In this document: piece by piece, positions 25,764 through 34,259 of the stretch
Layout: every line of letters begins with the position of its first letter
Position numbering within the stretch: position 1 is the stretch's first letter
Assembly: GCF_000739915.1 (NCBI RefSeq)
Contig: NZ_BBJT01000001.1
Location: 62,001-126,000, forward strand
Reading direction: 5' to 3'
Origin: Paenibacillus chitinolyticus NBRC 15660
GTDB taxonomy: Bacteria; Bacillota; Bacilli; Paenibacillales; NBRC-103111
DNA: 64,000 nucleotides
The notes under the pieces: generated by a model
What the model saw: the letters and a program-made list of their open reading frames with translations, nothing else
Databases searched by the model: none
Told to the model about the DNA's origin: nothing
Translations under genes and position numbers: made by a program

Positions 25764-27398
25764 TTGAGCGACTCTGTAACCGACAACGCAAAAATACGTC
25801 CGGGTTTATCGGCAGCCGTTGCGGACGCTTCCTATAAAATACGTCAAGTTGAAACAATCAAGGCCGGGGACGGCTGGGAAATGGATTACCGGCTCATTGA
25901 TCAGCATGTGCTGATCGTCGTTACGGCCGGCGAAGGTGCTTTGAAACGGGACGGCAGTCTTAGCCGCCTGGAAGCAGAGAACATACATGTCTGCTTGCCC
26001 GGCGAAGTAATCGGAATGAAGACGGAGGCAGGCGGTCTGGAGCTGACATGGGTCGGATTCGACCTTTTTTATGAGGACGGGACGGGTGAAGGATGCCGGA
26101 AGGGAACGTGGAACGAGCCGCAGGTGCTGCCCGTGCATTCTCTTTCGCATTTTTCCGTGCTGAGCGAGGCGCTTTCTACCTACTGGCACAGTGCCGATCC
26201 TTTCGACCGGCTGAGAGCCCAGGCGGCATTTCTTGAACTGATCCATTCGATTTCCGCCCATATGCGGGATGAATCTCCCTTGGATGCCCGAAGCGCGTTG
26301 GAACGCACCCGGCACTATATTGAAAATCACTACCAGACCAACATCACGATTGACGAGCTCGCACGAATGGCCGAAGTATCTCCGAAATACTATGGGGATT
26401 TGTTTAAAAAAACGTACGGCCTCAGCGTAATCGACTATTTGACCGAGCAGCGGGTTAACCGCGCCAAGCAGTTGATGGCGTTATCCCAATCCCGCCTGAA
26501 GGACATCGCTCACGTAGTGGGATATCAGGATGAATTTTACTTCAGCCGCAAGTTCAAACAGGAAGTGGGCGTCTCGCCCACGGTTTATATGAAGAACCGG
26601 CGCAAAAAAATCGCGGTCCATCATTCGCATCTGATCGGCCAATTGTTGGCCATTCATCATCTTCCGTATGCGGCGCCCCTTCATCCCAAATGGACCGGCC
26701 ACTATTACGAGAACTATCGTTCCGATATTCCCGTTCATCTCAGCGCCTACCGGTACAGCGAAGACTGGGAGCATAACATCGAGAAGCTGCGGGAAACGAA
26801 GCCGGACCTTATCCTTTCGATGGATACCCTTAATCCGGGAGAAAAAGAGCGCCTGGAGCAGGCGGGAAAAGTGCTGTATATTCCCGATCGCCGGGCGGAT
26901 TGGCGGGAGCAGCTGCTGCTTATCGCCGCTCATCTGGACCGGTCGGACGAAGCCGAGACATGGCTCGGTAAATACGACCGCCGCGTGGAGTCGCTCCGCG
27001 GCAGACTGCGTAAGCGGATGGGAGAAGAAACATTTTTGCTGATCAGCTTACATAAGCAGGAGATTCGGGTATGCGGAACCCGCAGCATGGGAGACGTGTT
27101 TTTTCACGAGCTGGGTATGAAGCCGGCCTTTGACTATAGCCGGGACCAAATCAATGTGCCGATTTTACCGGAGCAGCTGGCGGAGCTGGACGCGGACCAT
27201 ATCCTCGTCAACGTCTGCCAGGAAACGGAGACGCTCCGGCGTTGGCAAGATCTGCAGGCGACGGCTCTTTGGCGGGATCTCCACGCGGTGCGGCAGAACC
27301 GGGTTTACGAAATCCCCTCCGATCCTTGGCGGGAATATTCGGCTTCCGGGCACGAGCGTATTCTGGGTGAAGTGGAAAAGCTCTTTTTGCGGAAATAG
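25764..27398 (+). CDS. AraC-type regulator with siderophore-binding domain (Btr-like)
   Basis: 544-residue transcription activator. Residues 1-160 are a cupin-like N-terminal region, about 180-280 the double HTH (NITIDELARMAEVSPKYYG; LKDIAHVVGYQDEFYFSRKFKQ), and 285-540 a periplasmic-binding-protein-like domain of the FepB/BtuF type (KIAVHHSHLIGQLLAIHHL, KPDLILSMDTLNPGEKERL). This architecture is that of Btr of Bacillus subtilis, which senses bacillibactin in the cytoplasm and activates feuABC. TTG start behind GGGAGGAG. Fur box upstream and uptake genes downstream fit that role. Confidence 0.9.
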   Translation: MSDSVTDNAKIRPGLSAAVADASYKIRQVETIKAGDGWEMDYRLIDQHVLIVVTAGEGALKRDGSLSRLEAENIHVCLPGEVIGMKTEAGGLELTWVGFDLFYEDGTGEGCRKGTWNEPQVLPVHSLSHFSVLSEALSTYWHSADPFDRLRAQAAFLELIHSISAHMRDESPLDARSALERTRHYIENHYQTNITIDELARMAEVSPKYYGDLFKKTYGLSVIDYLTEQRVNRAKQLMALSQSRLKDIAHVVGYQDEFYFSRKFKQEVGVSPTVYMKNRRKKIAVHHSHLIGQLLAIHHLPYAAPLHPKWTGHYYENYRSDIPVHLSAYRYSEDWEHNIEKLRETKPDLILSMDTLNPGEKERLEQAGKVLYIPDRRADWREQLLLIAAHLDRSDEAETWLGKYDRRVESLRGRLRKRMGEETFLLISLHKQEIRVCGTRSMGDVFFHELGMKPAFDYSRDQINVPILPEQLAELDADHILVNVCQETETLRRWQDLQATALWRDLHAVRQNRVYEIPSDPWREYSASGHERILGEVEKLFLRK

Positions 27399-27460
27399 TC
27401 CAGTTTGAATTCCGGGTATTGTCCATGTCCCGGCAAAGAAACGTGGGTTATAATTTCAAT

Positions 27461-27475
27461 TGAGAATTGTTATCA
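27461..27475 (+). promoter_or_regulatory. Fur-box-like site 1 upstream of siderophore operon
   Basis: TGAGAATTGTTATCA matches TGATAATNATTATCA at all but two positions. It lies between the regulator gene and the esterase/uptake operon, next to a second site at 27522. Confidence 0.65.
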
Positions 27476-27521
27476 ATACAAATATCCAAAAAAGAACCTC
27501 CCTCTTTTTTTTGTTATTAAG

Positions 27522-27536
27522 TGATAATGATTCTCA
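27522..27536 (+). promoter_or_regulatory. Fur box 2 upstream of siderophore operon
   Basis: TGATAATGATTCTCA matches TGATAATNATTATCA with one mismatch, 31 bp before the first start codon of the operon. Two sites suggest tight iron repression in addition to activation by the Btr-like protein. Confidence 0.8.
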
Positions 27537-27566
27537 GTTTTACAAAGAGAACGTCGGGGGAATGGC

Positions 27567-28367
27567 ATGGAAAGCAGTAGAGAAAGAGGAAGTTTGGAGC
27601 AGCAAGTCTTTCAAGGCAGGACGCTTACCGTTTATACACCGCCGTCCTACGGCTTGGCGGACAAGCGTTACCCGGTCGTATATGTCAACGATCCGTCCGA
27701 TTATATGGATAATGTCACCAACCTGGCGGTTGTCCGTATGGAAGAGCTTTTCCGGGAGAGGAAGCTGCCGGAACTGATTCTCGTCGGTTTGGAGCCGGAT
27801 GAGAGGCTGGATGAATATACGCCTTGGCCTGCGAAGGCTCTGGTGGAATCCGTCAAAGATTTCGGCGGATTCGGCAAAAAATACCTGGATCTCATCGTTC
27901 ATGAGCTCAAGCCTTATATCGACGGCCGGTACGAGACGTTGGCGGGACCTGCCGGCACGGCGATGATCGGCGCTTCGCTCGGCGGTCTGATCTCGATGTT
28001 TGCGGCGTTCGAGCATCCTGCGGTTTTCTGAAGAATCGGCAGCATCTCGGGGTCCTTCTGGTATGAAGGCATCACCGAGCATATGCGGGGGCATATGATT
28101 GCCGACGAAGGCCAAAGGTTTTACATGTATGTGGGGGATCAGGAAGGCGTCGGGAAGAAGACGATTCAGAGTGCCATGATGGCCAGAACCCGGCAGGCTT
28201 ACGCGCTGCTTGCGGATTCCGGTTTTAACGGCGCCAAGCTGCGCCTCGTTATCGGCGAAGGCGGTCATCACCTCGTTCCCGTGTTCGTGGAACAGTTTCC
28301 CGAAGCATTGAAATGGATTTTCGGTATGGATACAAACACATTTTTTCCGGATACGGAGAGGGGTTAG
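27567..28367 (+). pseudogene. Siderophore esterase (BesA/IroE-like) interrupted by an in-frame TGA
   Basis: The frame encodes an esterase that would hydrolyse a ferric catecholate trilactone siderophore in the cytoplasm. The nucleophile motif GASLGG is at about residue 133 and the catalytic His region GEGGHH near 230. A TGA at 28029-28031 interrupts it after HPAVF; beyond it the same frame continues with RIGSISGSFWYEG, exactly what follows in the family, where Gly, Ser or Cys stands at the stop position. There is no frameshift. Either a nonsense mutation or a sequence error; an internal restart is unlikely to yield activity because the nucleophile is upstream. A second, intact esterase lies at 32277. 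Confidence 0.85.
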
Positions 28368-28373
28368 AGAAAA

Positions 28374-29354
28374 ATGAAAAAAACATGGGTGGCGGCCGGT
28401 CTGGTTGCCGTAACACTATTATCTTCCGCATGCGGAGCGCAAAAAGAGGCGGCCAAGACAGGCGGCGCGGAAGCGACGAAAAGCCCGGCGGCTACAGCTG
28501 CGGGTACGAATGAAACGCGCAAAATTACATATCTCGGCAAGGAATATACCGTGCCGTCCAAAGCGGAACGCATCGTAGTGGCCGGCTCCTTCGAATCGAT
28601 GGAAGACGCACTCGTGCTCGGCGTGAAACCGATCGGCGCGAATTCGGTCGGCGGCAAGTTCCCCGAGATGTTCAAAAGCATTACGGACAAGGCGGAATCC
28701 GTGGGCGAGAAAACACAGCCGAATCTGGAGACGATTCTGAAACTGAAACCGGACGTCATTCTCGGTTCCACCAAATTTCCGCCTGAAATGATGGAAAAGA
28801 TGAACAAGGTTAAAGTCACGCTCCCGATCTCCCACGTTTCGACCGATTGGGAAGCGAATCTGAACGTGCTGGCGGAACTGACCGGTCAACAGGATAAGGC
28901 TAAAGAAGCGATCGAGAAATACAAAAAAGAAGCCGCTGCCGCGAAAGAAAAACTCGGCACTTCACTGAAAGATAAAAAAGTGCTGGCGATTCGGGTGCGT
29001 GCGGGCAGCATCGCCATTTATCCGGCCGGCGTGTTCTTCAATCCGTCGCTGTACACCGATCTGGGGCTCGCCGTTCCGAACGAAGTAAAAGAGGCCAAGG
29101 CGCAGCAGTTGATCTCGCTGGAGAAATTGTCCGAAATCAATCCGGACTATATGTTCGTCCAATTTTCGGAAGACGAGAATAAAGAGCAGCCGAAAGCGCT
29201 GGAAGACCTGGAGAAGAATCCGATCTGGCAAAGTATCAACGCTGTGAAAAACAAAAAAATGTTCGTCAACGTCGTAGATCCGCTGGCGCAGGGAGGAACG
29301 TCGTACAGTAAGATCAAGTTCCTTGAGGCCGCTCTTCCGAAGCTTACCAACTAA
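28374..29354 (+). CDS. Ferric siderophore-binding lipoprotein (FeuA-like)
   Basis: 326-residue cluster-8 binding protein anchored by a lipoprotein signal (VAVTLLSSAC, Cys at about residue 21). The linker is Ala/Thr/Lys-rich. KAERIVVAGSFESMEDALVLGVKPIG and KPDVILGSTKFPPEMMEKM are typical of siderophore receptors. It is followed by two FecCD permeases and an ATPase, so it delivers a ferri-siderophore, probably bacillibactin-like given the Btr-like regulator and esterases. Confidence 0.93.
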   Translation: MKKTWVAAGLVAVTLLSSACGAQKEAAKTGGAEATKSPAATAAGTNETRKITYLGKEYTVPSKAERIVVAGSFESMEDALVLGVKPIGANSVGGKFPEMFKSITDKAESVGEKTQPNLETILKLKPDVILGSTKFPPEMMEKMNKVKVTLPISHVSTDWEANLNVLAELTGQQDKAKEAIEKYKKEAAAAKEKLGTSLKDKKVLAIRVRAGSIAIYPAGVFFNPSLYTDLGLAVPNEVKEAKAQQLISLEKLSEINPDYMFVQFSEDENKEQPKALEDLEKNPIWQSINAVKNKKMFVNVVDPLAQGGTSYSKIKFLEAALPKLTN

Positions 29355-29382
29355 ATTTCAAACACAAAGCGAGTAATCCGAT

Positions 29383-30390
29383 ATGAAAAGAAGTCTGGCA
29401 AAGCCTCAATGGATTTTATGGGTTTCACCGGTGATCATCGTATTCACCATTGTGCTTTCCGTTCTGTACGGGGCCAAACAAATTCATCTGCAAACGGTCA
29501 TGGACGCCCTGTTCCATTTCGATCCGGGTAATGTCGATCATCAGATCATCCGGACCTCCCGTTTGCCGAGAGTAGTGGGGGCGCTTCTAATCGGAGCGTT
29601 CCTTGCCATATCGGGCGCACTCATGCAGGGGATGACAAGGAATTACCTTGCATCCCCTTCCATCATGGGGGTGACCGACGGCTCGGCGTTTGTCATTACG
29701 CTTTGCATGATCTTTCTGCCCAATTCGTCTTCATTGGATATGATCTTCTATTCCTTGATCGGCTCCGCGCTCGGGGTCGGCATCGTATTCGGGCTTGCCT
29801 CGTTGCTTCCGAACGGATTGACGCCTGTGCGGATGGCGATCGTCGGCACCGTCATCGGCACGTTTCTCAGCAGCGTTTCGGCGGCTCTTTCCATGTATTT
29901 TCAGAAGTCGCAGAACATAAGCTTCTGGTACAACGCGAGACTTCATCAACTGGAACCCAAGCTGATTCTGCTGTGCATTCCATTTGCGATCGTCGGTCTT
30001 ATCGCCGCCTTCCGGATTGCGAAATCGATCACGATTCTCTCGCTGGGAGAAGAAGTCGCCATCAATCTGGGGCAGAGAACGCTGCTGGTCAAGATCGTCG
30101 CGATGGGCGCGGTCGTTATTCTGACGGGGATCTCGGTAGCTCTGGCCGGCAAAATCGGATTTGTGGGGCTGATTATTCCCCATATTACCCGCTTCCTGAT
30201 CGGCATCGACTACAAGTGGGTGATTCCGTGCGCGGGTGTGCTGGGCGGCATTTTCCTGGCTTTGGCGGATGTGCTCAGCCGCTTCCTGAATTATCCGTAC
30301 GAAATGCCGATCGGTGTCGTAACCGCTATTATCGGCGTGCCGTTTTTCCTGTATCTGGCGAGGACGAGAGGCGGGGAAAAGCATGCCTAA
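29383..30390 (+). CDS. FecCD-family siderophore ABC permease (FeuB-like)
   Basis: 335-residue membrane protein of the BtuC/FecCD fold with about 10 segments. RLPRVVGALLIGAFLAISGALMQGMTRN and GKIGFVGLIIPHITRFLIG are family hallmarks. It overlaps the second permease gene by 8 bp; the two form the heterodimeric channel. The ribosome site is weak (GCGAG), suggesting dependence on upstream translation. Confidence 0.93.
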   Translation: MKRSLAKPQWILWVSPVIIVFTIVLSVLYGAKQIHLQTVMDALFHFDPGNVDHQIIRTSRLPRVVGALLIGAFLAISGALMQGMTRNYLASPSIMGVTDGSAFVITLCMIFLPNSSSLDMIFYSLIGSALGVGIVFGLASLLPNGLTPVRMAIVGTVIGTFLSSVSAALSMYFQKSQNISFWYNARLHQLEPKLILLCIPFAIVGLIAAFRIAKSITILSLGEEVAINLGQRTLLVKIVAMGAVVILTGISVALAGKIGFVGLIIPHITRFLIGIDYKWVIPCAGVLGGIFLALADVLSRFLNYPYEMPIGVVTAIIGVPFFLYLARTRGGEKHA

Positions 30391-31405
30391 ACAATCGTTC
30401 AGCCGCTATATGCTGGTCCTTCTTACGGGCATAGGCCTTATCGTGATCGCCGCTTATACAAGCTTGACCAACGGTTCATTCGATATCATGATCGGGGACG
30501 TGGTGAATACGCTCCTCCGGATCGATCCGAGTCCCGAGAACGATCTCGTCATTCTAGAATTCCGGCTGCCGCGAATTGTGATCGCGGGACTGGTCGGCAT
30601 GGGACTCGCCATTGCGGGAACCGTGATTCAGGGAATTACCCGCAACGGGCTGGCGGACCCGGGCATTCTCGGCATCAACGCCGGTGCCGGGGCGGCCATC
30701 GTTATCTTCATGTTCTTCTTCCAGGGCAAGCTGCACGGTACGGGCTGGTGGGGCATTATGACGATGCCTCTGTTCGGACTGGTCGGCGGCCTCGCGTCCG
30801 CCATTCTTATCTACCTCTTTTCCTGGAAAAACGGACGGATCGATTCCCAGCGCCTGATTTTGACGGGAATCGCAATCGGAGCCGGATTCAGCGCGCTGGC
30901 TTTGTTCCTGACGCTCAAGATGGATGCCAAAGATTTCGAAATGGCCGCCGTCTGGACGTCGGGCAGCATTTACAACGCCAACTGGAAATATGTCGTTTCC
31001 ATTTTGCCGTGGCTGATTATTCTGATCCCGCTTATACGCAGGAGCGCGTACACCCTGGATCTTTTCCAGCTCGAAGAGAGCAGCGTGAAAAGTCTGGGGG
31101 TAAACGTGGAAAGGCAGAAGGGGATTCTTCTGCTGGGCAGTATCGGGCTTGTCAGCGCGTGCGTTTCCGTGTCCGGGGGGATCGGCTTTATCGGGCTGAT
31201 GTCGCCGCATATCGCCAAACGTCTGGTCGGCGTTCATCATAACCGCGTTCTGCCGGTCAGTGCGGTTATCGGAATGCTGCTCGTGATCGGATCGGATTTT
31301 ATCGCCAAAACGGTATTTATGCCGGTCGAGCTGCCTGTAGGCGTCATGATCTCGATCATAGGCGTTCCGTATTTTATTTACCTGCTGTTTAAGGCCAAAG
31401 CATAG
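30383..31405 (+). CDS. FecCD-family siderophore ABC permease (FeuC-like)
   Basis: 340-residue partner permease. Visible are FRLPRIVIAGLVGMGLAIAGTVIQG, DPGILGINAGAGAA and GGIGFIGLMSPHIAKRLVG, with about 10 hydrophobic segments. The start ATG overlaps the end of the first permease. Normal length. Confidence 0.93.
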   Translation: MPKQSFSRYMLVLLTGIGLIVIAAYTSLTNGSFDIMIGDVVNTLLRIDPSPENDLVILEFRLPRIVIAGLVGMGLAIAGTVIQGITRNGLADPGILGINAGAGAAIVIFMFFFQGKLHGTGWWGIMTMPLFGLVGGLASAILIYLFSWKNGRIDSQRLILTGIAIGAGFSALALFLTLKMDAKDFEMAAVWTSGSIYNANWKYVVSILPWLIILIPLIRRSAYTLDLFQLEESSVKSLGVNVERQKGILLLGSIGLVSACVSVSGGIGFIGLMSPHIAKRLVGVHHNRVLPVSAVIGMLLVIGSDFIAKTVFMPVELPVGVMISIIGVPYFIYLLFKAKA

Positions 31406-31420
31406 AGGGAGTGTTCGTCC

Positions 31421-32275
31421 TTGAGTATCATACGTGTGGAGAATCTGGAAACGTGTTATGAAAAGAACAGCGTATTCCGTGATCTCAATTTTGAGGTGAG
31501 GGAAGGGGAGGTCACCACCATCATCGGGCCGAACGGCTGCGGTAAATCGACGCTGCTTAAAACGATCGGACGCATTCTGAAGCAGAAGAACGGGAACGTT
31601 TTTTTCCGCGGACAGAATTTGAATACGATCCCGACGCGGAAGATTGCCCAGCATATCGCCCTCCTGCCGCAGAATCCAGTCGCCCCACCGGAGCTTAAAG
31701 TGGAGGAACTCGTTTCGTACGGACGCTATCCGCACCGCAAAAACCTGAACAGGCTGTCTCCCCAGGACAAGGAAGTGATCGAGTGGGCGCTCACGGTCAC
31801 GAATGTGGCCCCCTTCCGGGATCGGGAGATCGGAAGCTTGTCGGGCGGACAGAGGCAGAAAGTATGGCTGGCGATGGCTTTCGCCCAAGATACGGAAGTG
31901 CTGCTGCTCGACGAGCCGACGACCTTCCTGGACATGGCCCACCAGTTGGAAGTTCTCCAGATCGTGGAGAAAATGAATATGGAGCGGAAGCAGACGATCG
32001 TAATGGTGCTTCACGACATCAACCATGCGGCCCGGTTTTCTCATCGGATCGTCGCTATGAAGAGCGGGCAAATTATCGCCACGGGGCATCCCCATGAAAT
32101 CATCACCAGGGAAGTGCTGAATCAGGTATTCCATATCGATGCCCGGATTATGCTGGACCCCGAGAACGGGGCGCCCGTCTGCTACGGGTATGAAAGCTAT
32201 TTGCGCAACAAGGCGGCTTCGGCCGCAGGCAGCACGGAACCGCAAAAAGAAGCGGTAGGCGAAGGAGTGAGATAG
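31421..32275 (+). CDS. Siderophore ABC transporter ATPase (FepC/YusV-like)
   Basis: 284-residue ATPase. Walker A GPNGCGKST, Q-loop LLPQNP, signature LSGGQRQKVWLAMAFAQ, Walker B LLLDEPTTFLD and H-loop VLHDINHA are visible. TTG start behind GAGGGAG. In Bacillus subtilis the feu permeases use a shared ATPase encoded elsewhere (YusV); here the ATPase gene is inside the operon. Confidence 0.93.
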   Translation: MSIIRVENLETCYEKNSVFRDLNFEVREGEVTTIIGPNGCGKSTLLKTIGRILKQKNGNVFFRGQNLNTIPTRKIAQHIALLPQNPVAPPELKVEELVSYGRYPHRKNLNRLSPQDKEVIEWALTVTNVAPFRDREIGSLSGGQRQKVWLAMAFAQDTEVLLLDEPTTFLDMAHQLEVLQIVEKMNMERKQTIVMVLHDINHAARFSHRIVAMKSGQIIATGHPHEIITREVLNQVFHIDARIMLDPENGAPVCYGYESYLRNKAASAAGSTEPQKEAVGEGVR

Positions 32276-32276
32276 A

Positions 32277-33179
32277 TTGAGTACAATCAACCGAGAGTAT
32301 GCAGAACCCGGGGGGGCGGCTGCCGGAGTCCTGGAGCGTGTGACGATGCCGCGGTCCGAGCAGCGTACGATGCGGTCGCGCGCGGAAAACCGGGAGTACC
32401 GGATTTTCATCGCCGTCCCCGAAGGGGAAGCGCCCCCATCCGGATTTCCCGTGGTGTACGTGCTGGACGCCAACTCCGTCTTCGGCACGATGGTGGAAGC
32501 GGTCCGCGTCCAGTCCCGGGCACCGGAGAGAACCGGCGTTATTCCCGCTATCGTAGTCGGAATCGGCTATCCGACGGACGGACCGTTTCATCCCGCGCGG
32601 CATTACGATTTCACGCGTGAAATTCGTCTGGAGGATCTGCCCTTCAAGCTGAGGGCTGGGGAGCGGCCCGAGCATGGGGGAGCCGAAGCCTTCATGGCGT
32701 TCATCGAAGACGAGCTGAAGCCCCGGATCGAAGAGACGTACCCTGTCGACCGCAGGAGGCAGACGATCTTCGGCCATTCGCTGGGCGGACTTTTTGTGCT
32801 GCATATGCTGTACGCTAAGCCGGAAGCGTTCCAATGCTATGTAGCCGGCAGCCCCTCCATCCACTGGAACAAGCAAGTGCTGCTCGAAGAAGAGCGGGCT
32901 TTCGCATCCAAGCTGTCAGCCTCGGCTGGAGAGTCGACGGGTGAGACTGCGGATATAAAGCTGTTCCTCGCCATCGGGGAACTGGAAAAGTCGCATCATA
33001 CCGGCGGCGGAGAGAATGCGGCCGAGCTTTGCGAGCGGCTTTCGGCGTTAAGCGAATACGGCATGGTGACCGAGTTTAAGGAGTTCGAGGGAGAGGGGCA
33101 CGTCTCCGTGCTGCCGCCGCTGATCAGCCGCGCCGTCCGGTTCGCGCTTCGTCCCGAACCTGCTGACCGGCAAGTGTAG
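32277..33179 (+). CDS. Siderophore esterase, alpha/beta hydrolase (BesA/IroE-like)
   Basis: 300-residue cytoplasmic hydrolase that would release iron by hydrolysing the siderophore ester backbone. GHSLGGLFVLHML contains the nucleophile Ser (about residue 164); FEGEGHVSVLP carries the catalytic His. TTG 32277 starts 1 bp after the ATPase stop, with GAAGGAG upstream. It is the intact counterpart of the interrupted esterase at 27567, and the two differ enough to be distinct subtypes. Confidence 0.9.
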   Translation: MSTINREYAEPGGAAAGVLERVTMPRSEQRTMRSRAENREYRIFIAVPEGEAPPSGFPVVYVLDANSVFGTMVEAVRVQSRAPERTGVIPAIVVGIGYPTDGPFHPARHYDFTREIRLEDLPFKLRAGERPEHGGAEAFMAFIEDELKPRIEETYPVDRRRQTIFGHSLGGLFVLHMLYAKPEAFQCYVAGSPSIHWNKQVLLEEERAFASKLSASAGESTGETADIKLFLAIGELEKSHHTGGGENAAELCERLSALSEYGMVTEFKEFEGEGHVSVLPPLISRAVRFALRPEPADRQV

Positions 33180-33308
33180 CGGATTTTGCGTGACCGTCCA
33201 CCGCAGCGGTCCGGCGCCGTCCGCTTCATCGAAATCCGGCACGATTCATGTCAGGCAACGTCCGAAGCAATCGCAATGGCTGCATTCGGACTGAGACGGA
33301 ACATAATG

Positions 33309-33361
33309 AAAAGGGGCTTCCCGCCAAGTCATTTGAGATGACTCGGCGGGAAGCCCCTTTT
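33309..33361. terminator. Bidirectional terminator between siderophore operon and greA
   Basis: AAAAGGGGCTTCCCGCC (33309-33325) pairs with the complementary stretch ending in TTTT at 33361, with an inner AGTCAT/ATGACT helix. The A and T tails make it work on both strands. The 130 bp before it (33180-33308) hold nothing I recognise. Confidence 0.9.
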
Positions 33362-33377
33362 TGCCGGCAATGGGCGA

Positions 33378-33851
33378 TTATTTCGCTCTGATTTCGAGAA
33401 GTTCGTATTTGATGACTCCGACCGGAGCATCCACGCTGATAATACTGCCGACCGATTTCCCCATCAGGGAGACTCCCAGCGGGCTTTCGTAAGAAATTTT
33501 GTTGTCGGCTACGTCCGCTTCGGCCGGGCCGACGATCCGGTACTCCACTTTTTCGGAAAATTCGATATCGTTCAGCACGACAATAGAGCCTACTTTAACG
33601 GTAGACGTATCGGTATTGTCGGAAACACGGGCTTTCTTCAGCATCCGCTCAATCGTGATAATCCGCGTTTCCATAAAGGCCTGATCGTCTTTTGCGGAGT
33701 GGTATTCGCTGTTTTCTTTTAAATCCCCGTAGCTGATCGCGGTTTTGAGGCGCTCTGCCAGCTCTTTGCGCTTCACGGTTTTGAGCTCTTCCAGCTCCTG
33801 CTCCAGCTGAGCCAGTCCTTCGGGGGTTAAAATCACTTGTTCTTCTGCCAT
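33378..33851 (-). CDS. greA: Transcription elongation factor GreA
   Basis: 157-residue factor that enters the RNA polymerase secondary channel and stimulates transcript cleavage in backtracked complexes. N-terminal coiled coil: LTPEGLAQLEQELEELKT, GDLKENSEYHSAKDDQAFMETRI; C-terminal FKBP-like domain with SPLGVSLMGKSVG. The start MAEEQ at 33851 matches the family; the open frame extends 25 codons upstream but GGAGATGTTTAC before this ATG and family length decide. Single gene with a shared terminator. Confidence 0.97.
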   Translation of the reverse strand: MAEEQVILTPEGLAQLEQELEELKTVKRKELAERLKTAISYGDLKENSEYHSAKDDQAFMETRIITIERMLKKARVSDNTDTSTVKVGSIVVLNDIEFSEKVEYRIVGPAEADVADNKISYESPLGVSLMGKSVGSIISVDAPVGVIKYELLEIRAK

Positions 33852-34259
33852 GTAAACATCTCCTAAGGGTACCCAAACTTTTGATAACAGGTGTTTCTTG
33901 CATTGTACACTATATAAAGCAATCATGCGAACCTCAAGCCGAAAAAAGTAATCTTCTTTTTATTTTGGTAAAAATTTCATAAATTCTATTGAAAATGAAA
34001 AAGGCGGCATGGTACTTTAAATATAGTAAAAAATGTAAAAATAATCGTATTCGTTTCAATACGGTGTCAACATCTATACCGCAACGGGCATCTGGGATAT
34101 TGTGGCTTACGTGCGGACAGAGGGGAGCAGGGAAGATCTTCTCGAGAGGATCGGAACTTACCTGCGGCTGCGCGGCACCGCCTGAACATACTATGGGAAG
34201 CCCTCTTGCATGGTCAAGTCCGGCTTCCCGGGTTTTGTCTGAAAAGGGGAGGAAGTCAG
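33852..34259. other. Intergenic region between greA and pyrD
   Basis: About 410 bp between divergent genes. The left half is AT-rich, as expected for promoters. A 40-odd-codon open frame at about 34051-34185 (GVNIYTATGIWDIVAYVRTE...) looks protein-like and has good codon use but no visible start codon, so it may be a remnant. GGGAAGCC (34195-34202) and GGCTTCCC (34222-34229) can form a hairpin just before the pyrD ribosome site, possibly an attenuator. No PyrR-type binding loop was recognised. Confidence 0.4.

Noticed and set aside
28029-28031. Selenocysteine or programmed readthrough at the esterase TGA
   Set aside because: The family has Gly, Ser or Cys there outside the active site, no SECIS-like hairpin was evident just downstream, and no selenocysteine genes are in the window. 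A nonsense mutation is simpler.
30554-32488. 644-codon open frame on the minus strand
   Set aside because: Antisense to permease and ATPase genes with full motif sets; no recognisable protein features.
34051-34185. Possible small gene upstream of pyrD (GVNIYTATGIWDIV frame)
   Set aside because: Protein-like residues but a TAA closes the frame without any ATG, GTG or TTG near its beginning; left as a possible remnant in the intergenic entry.
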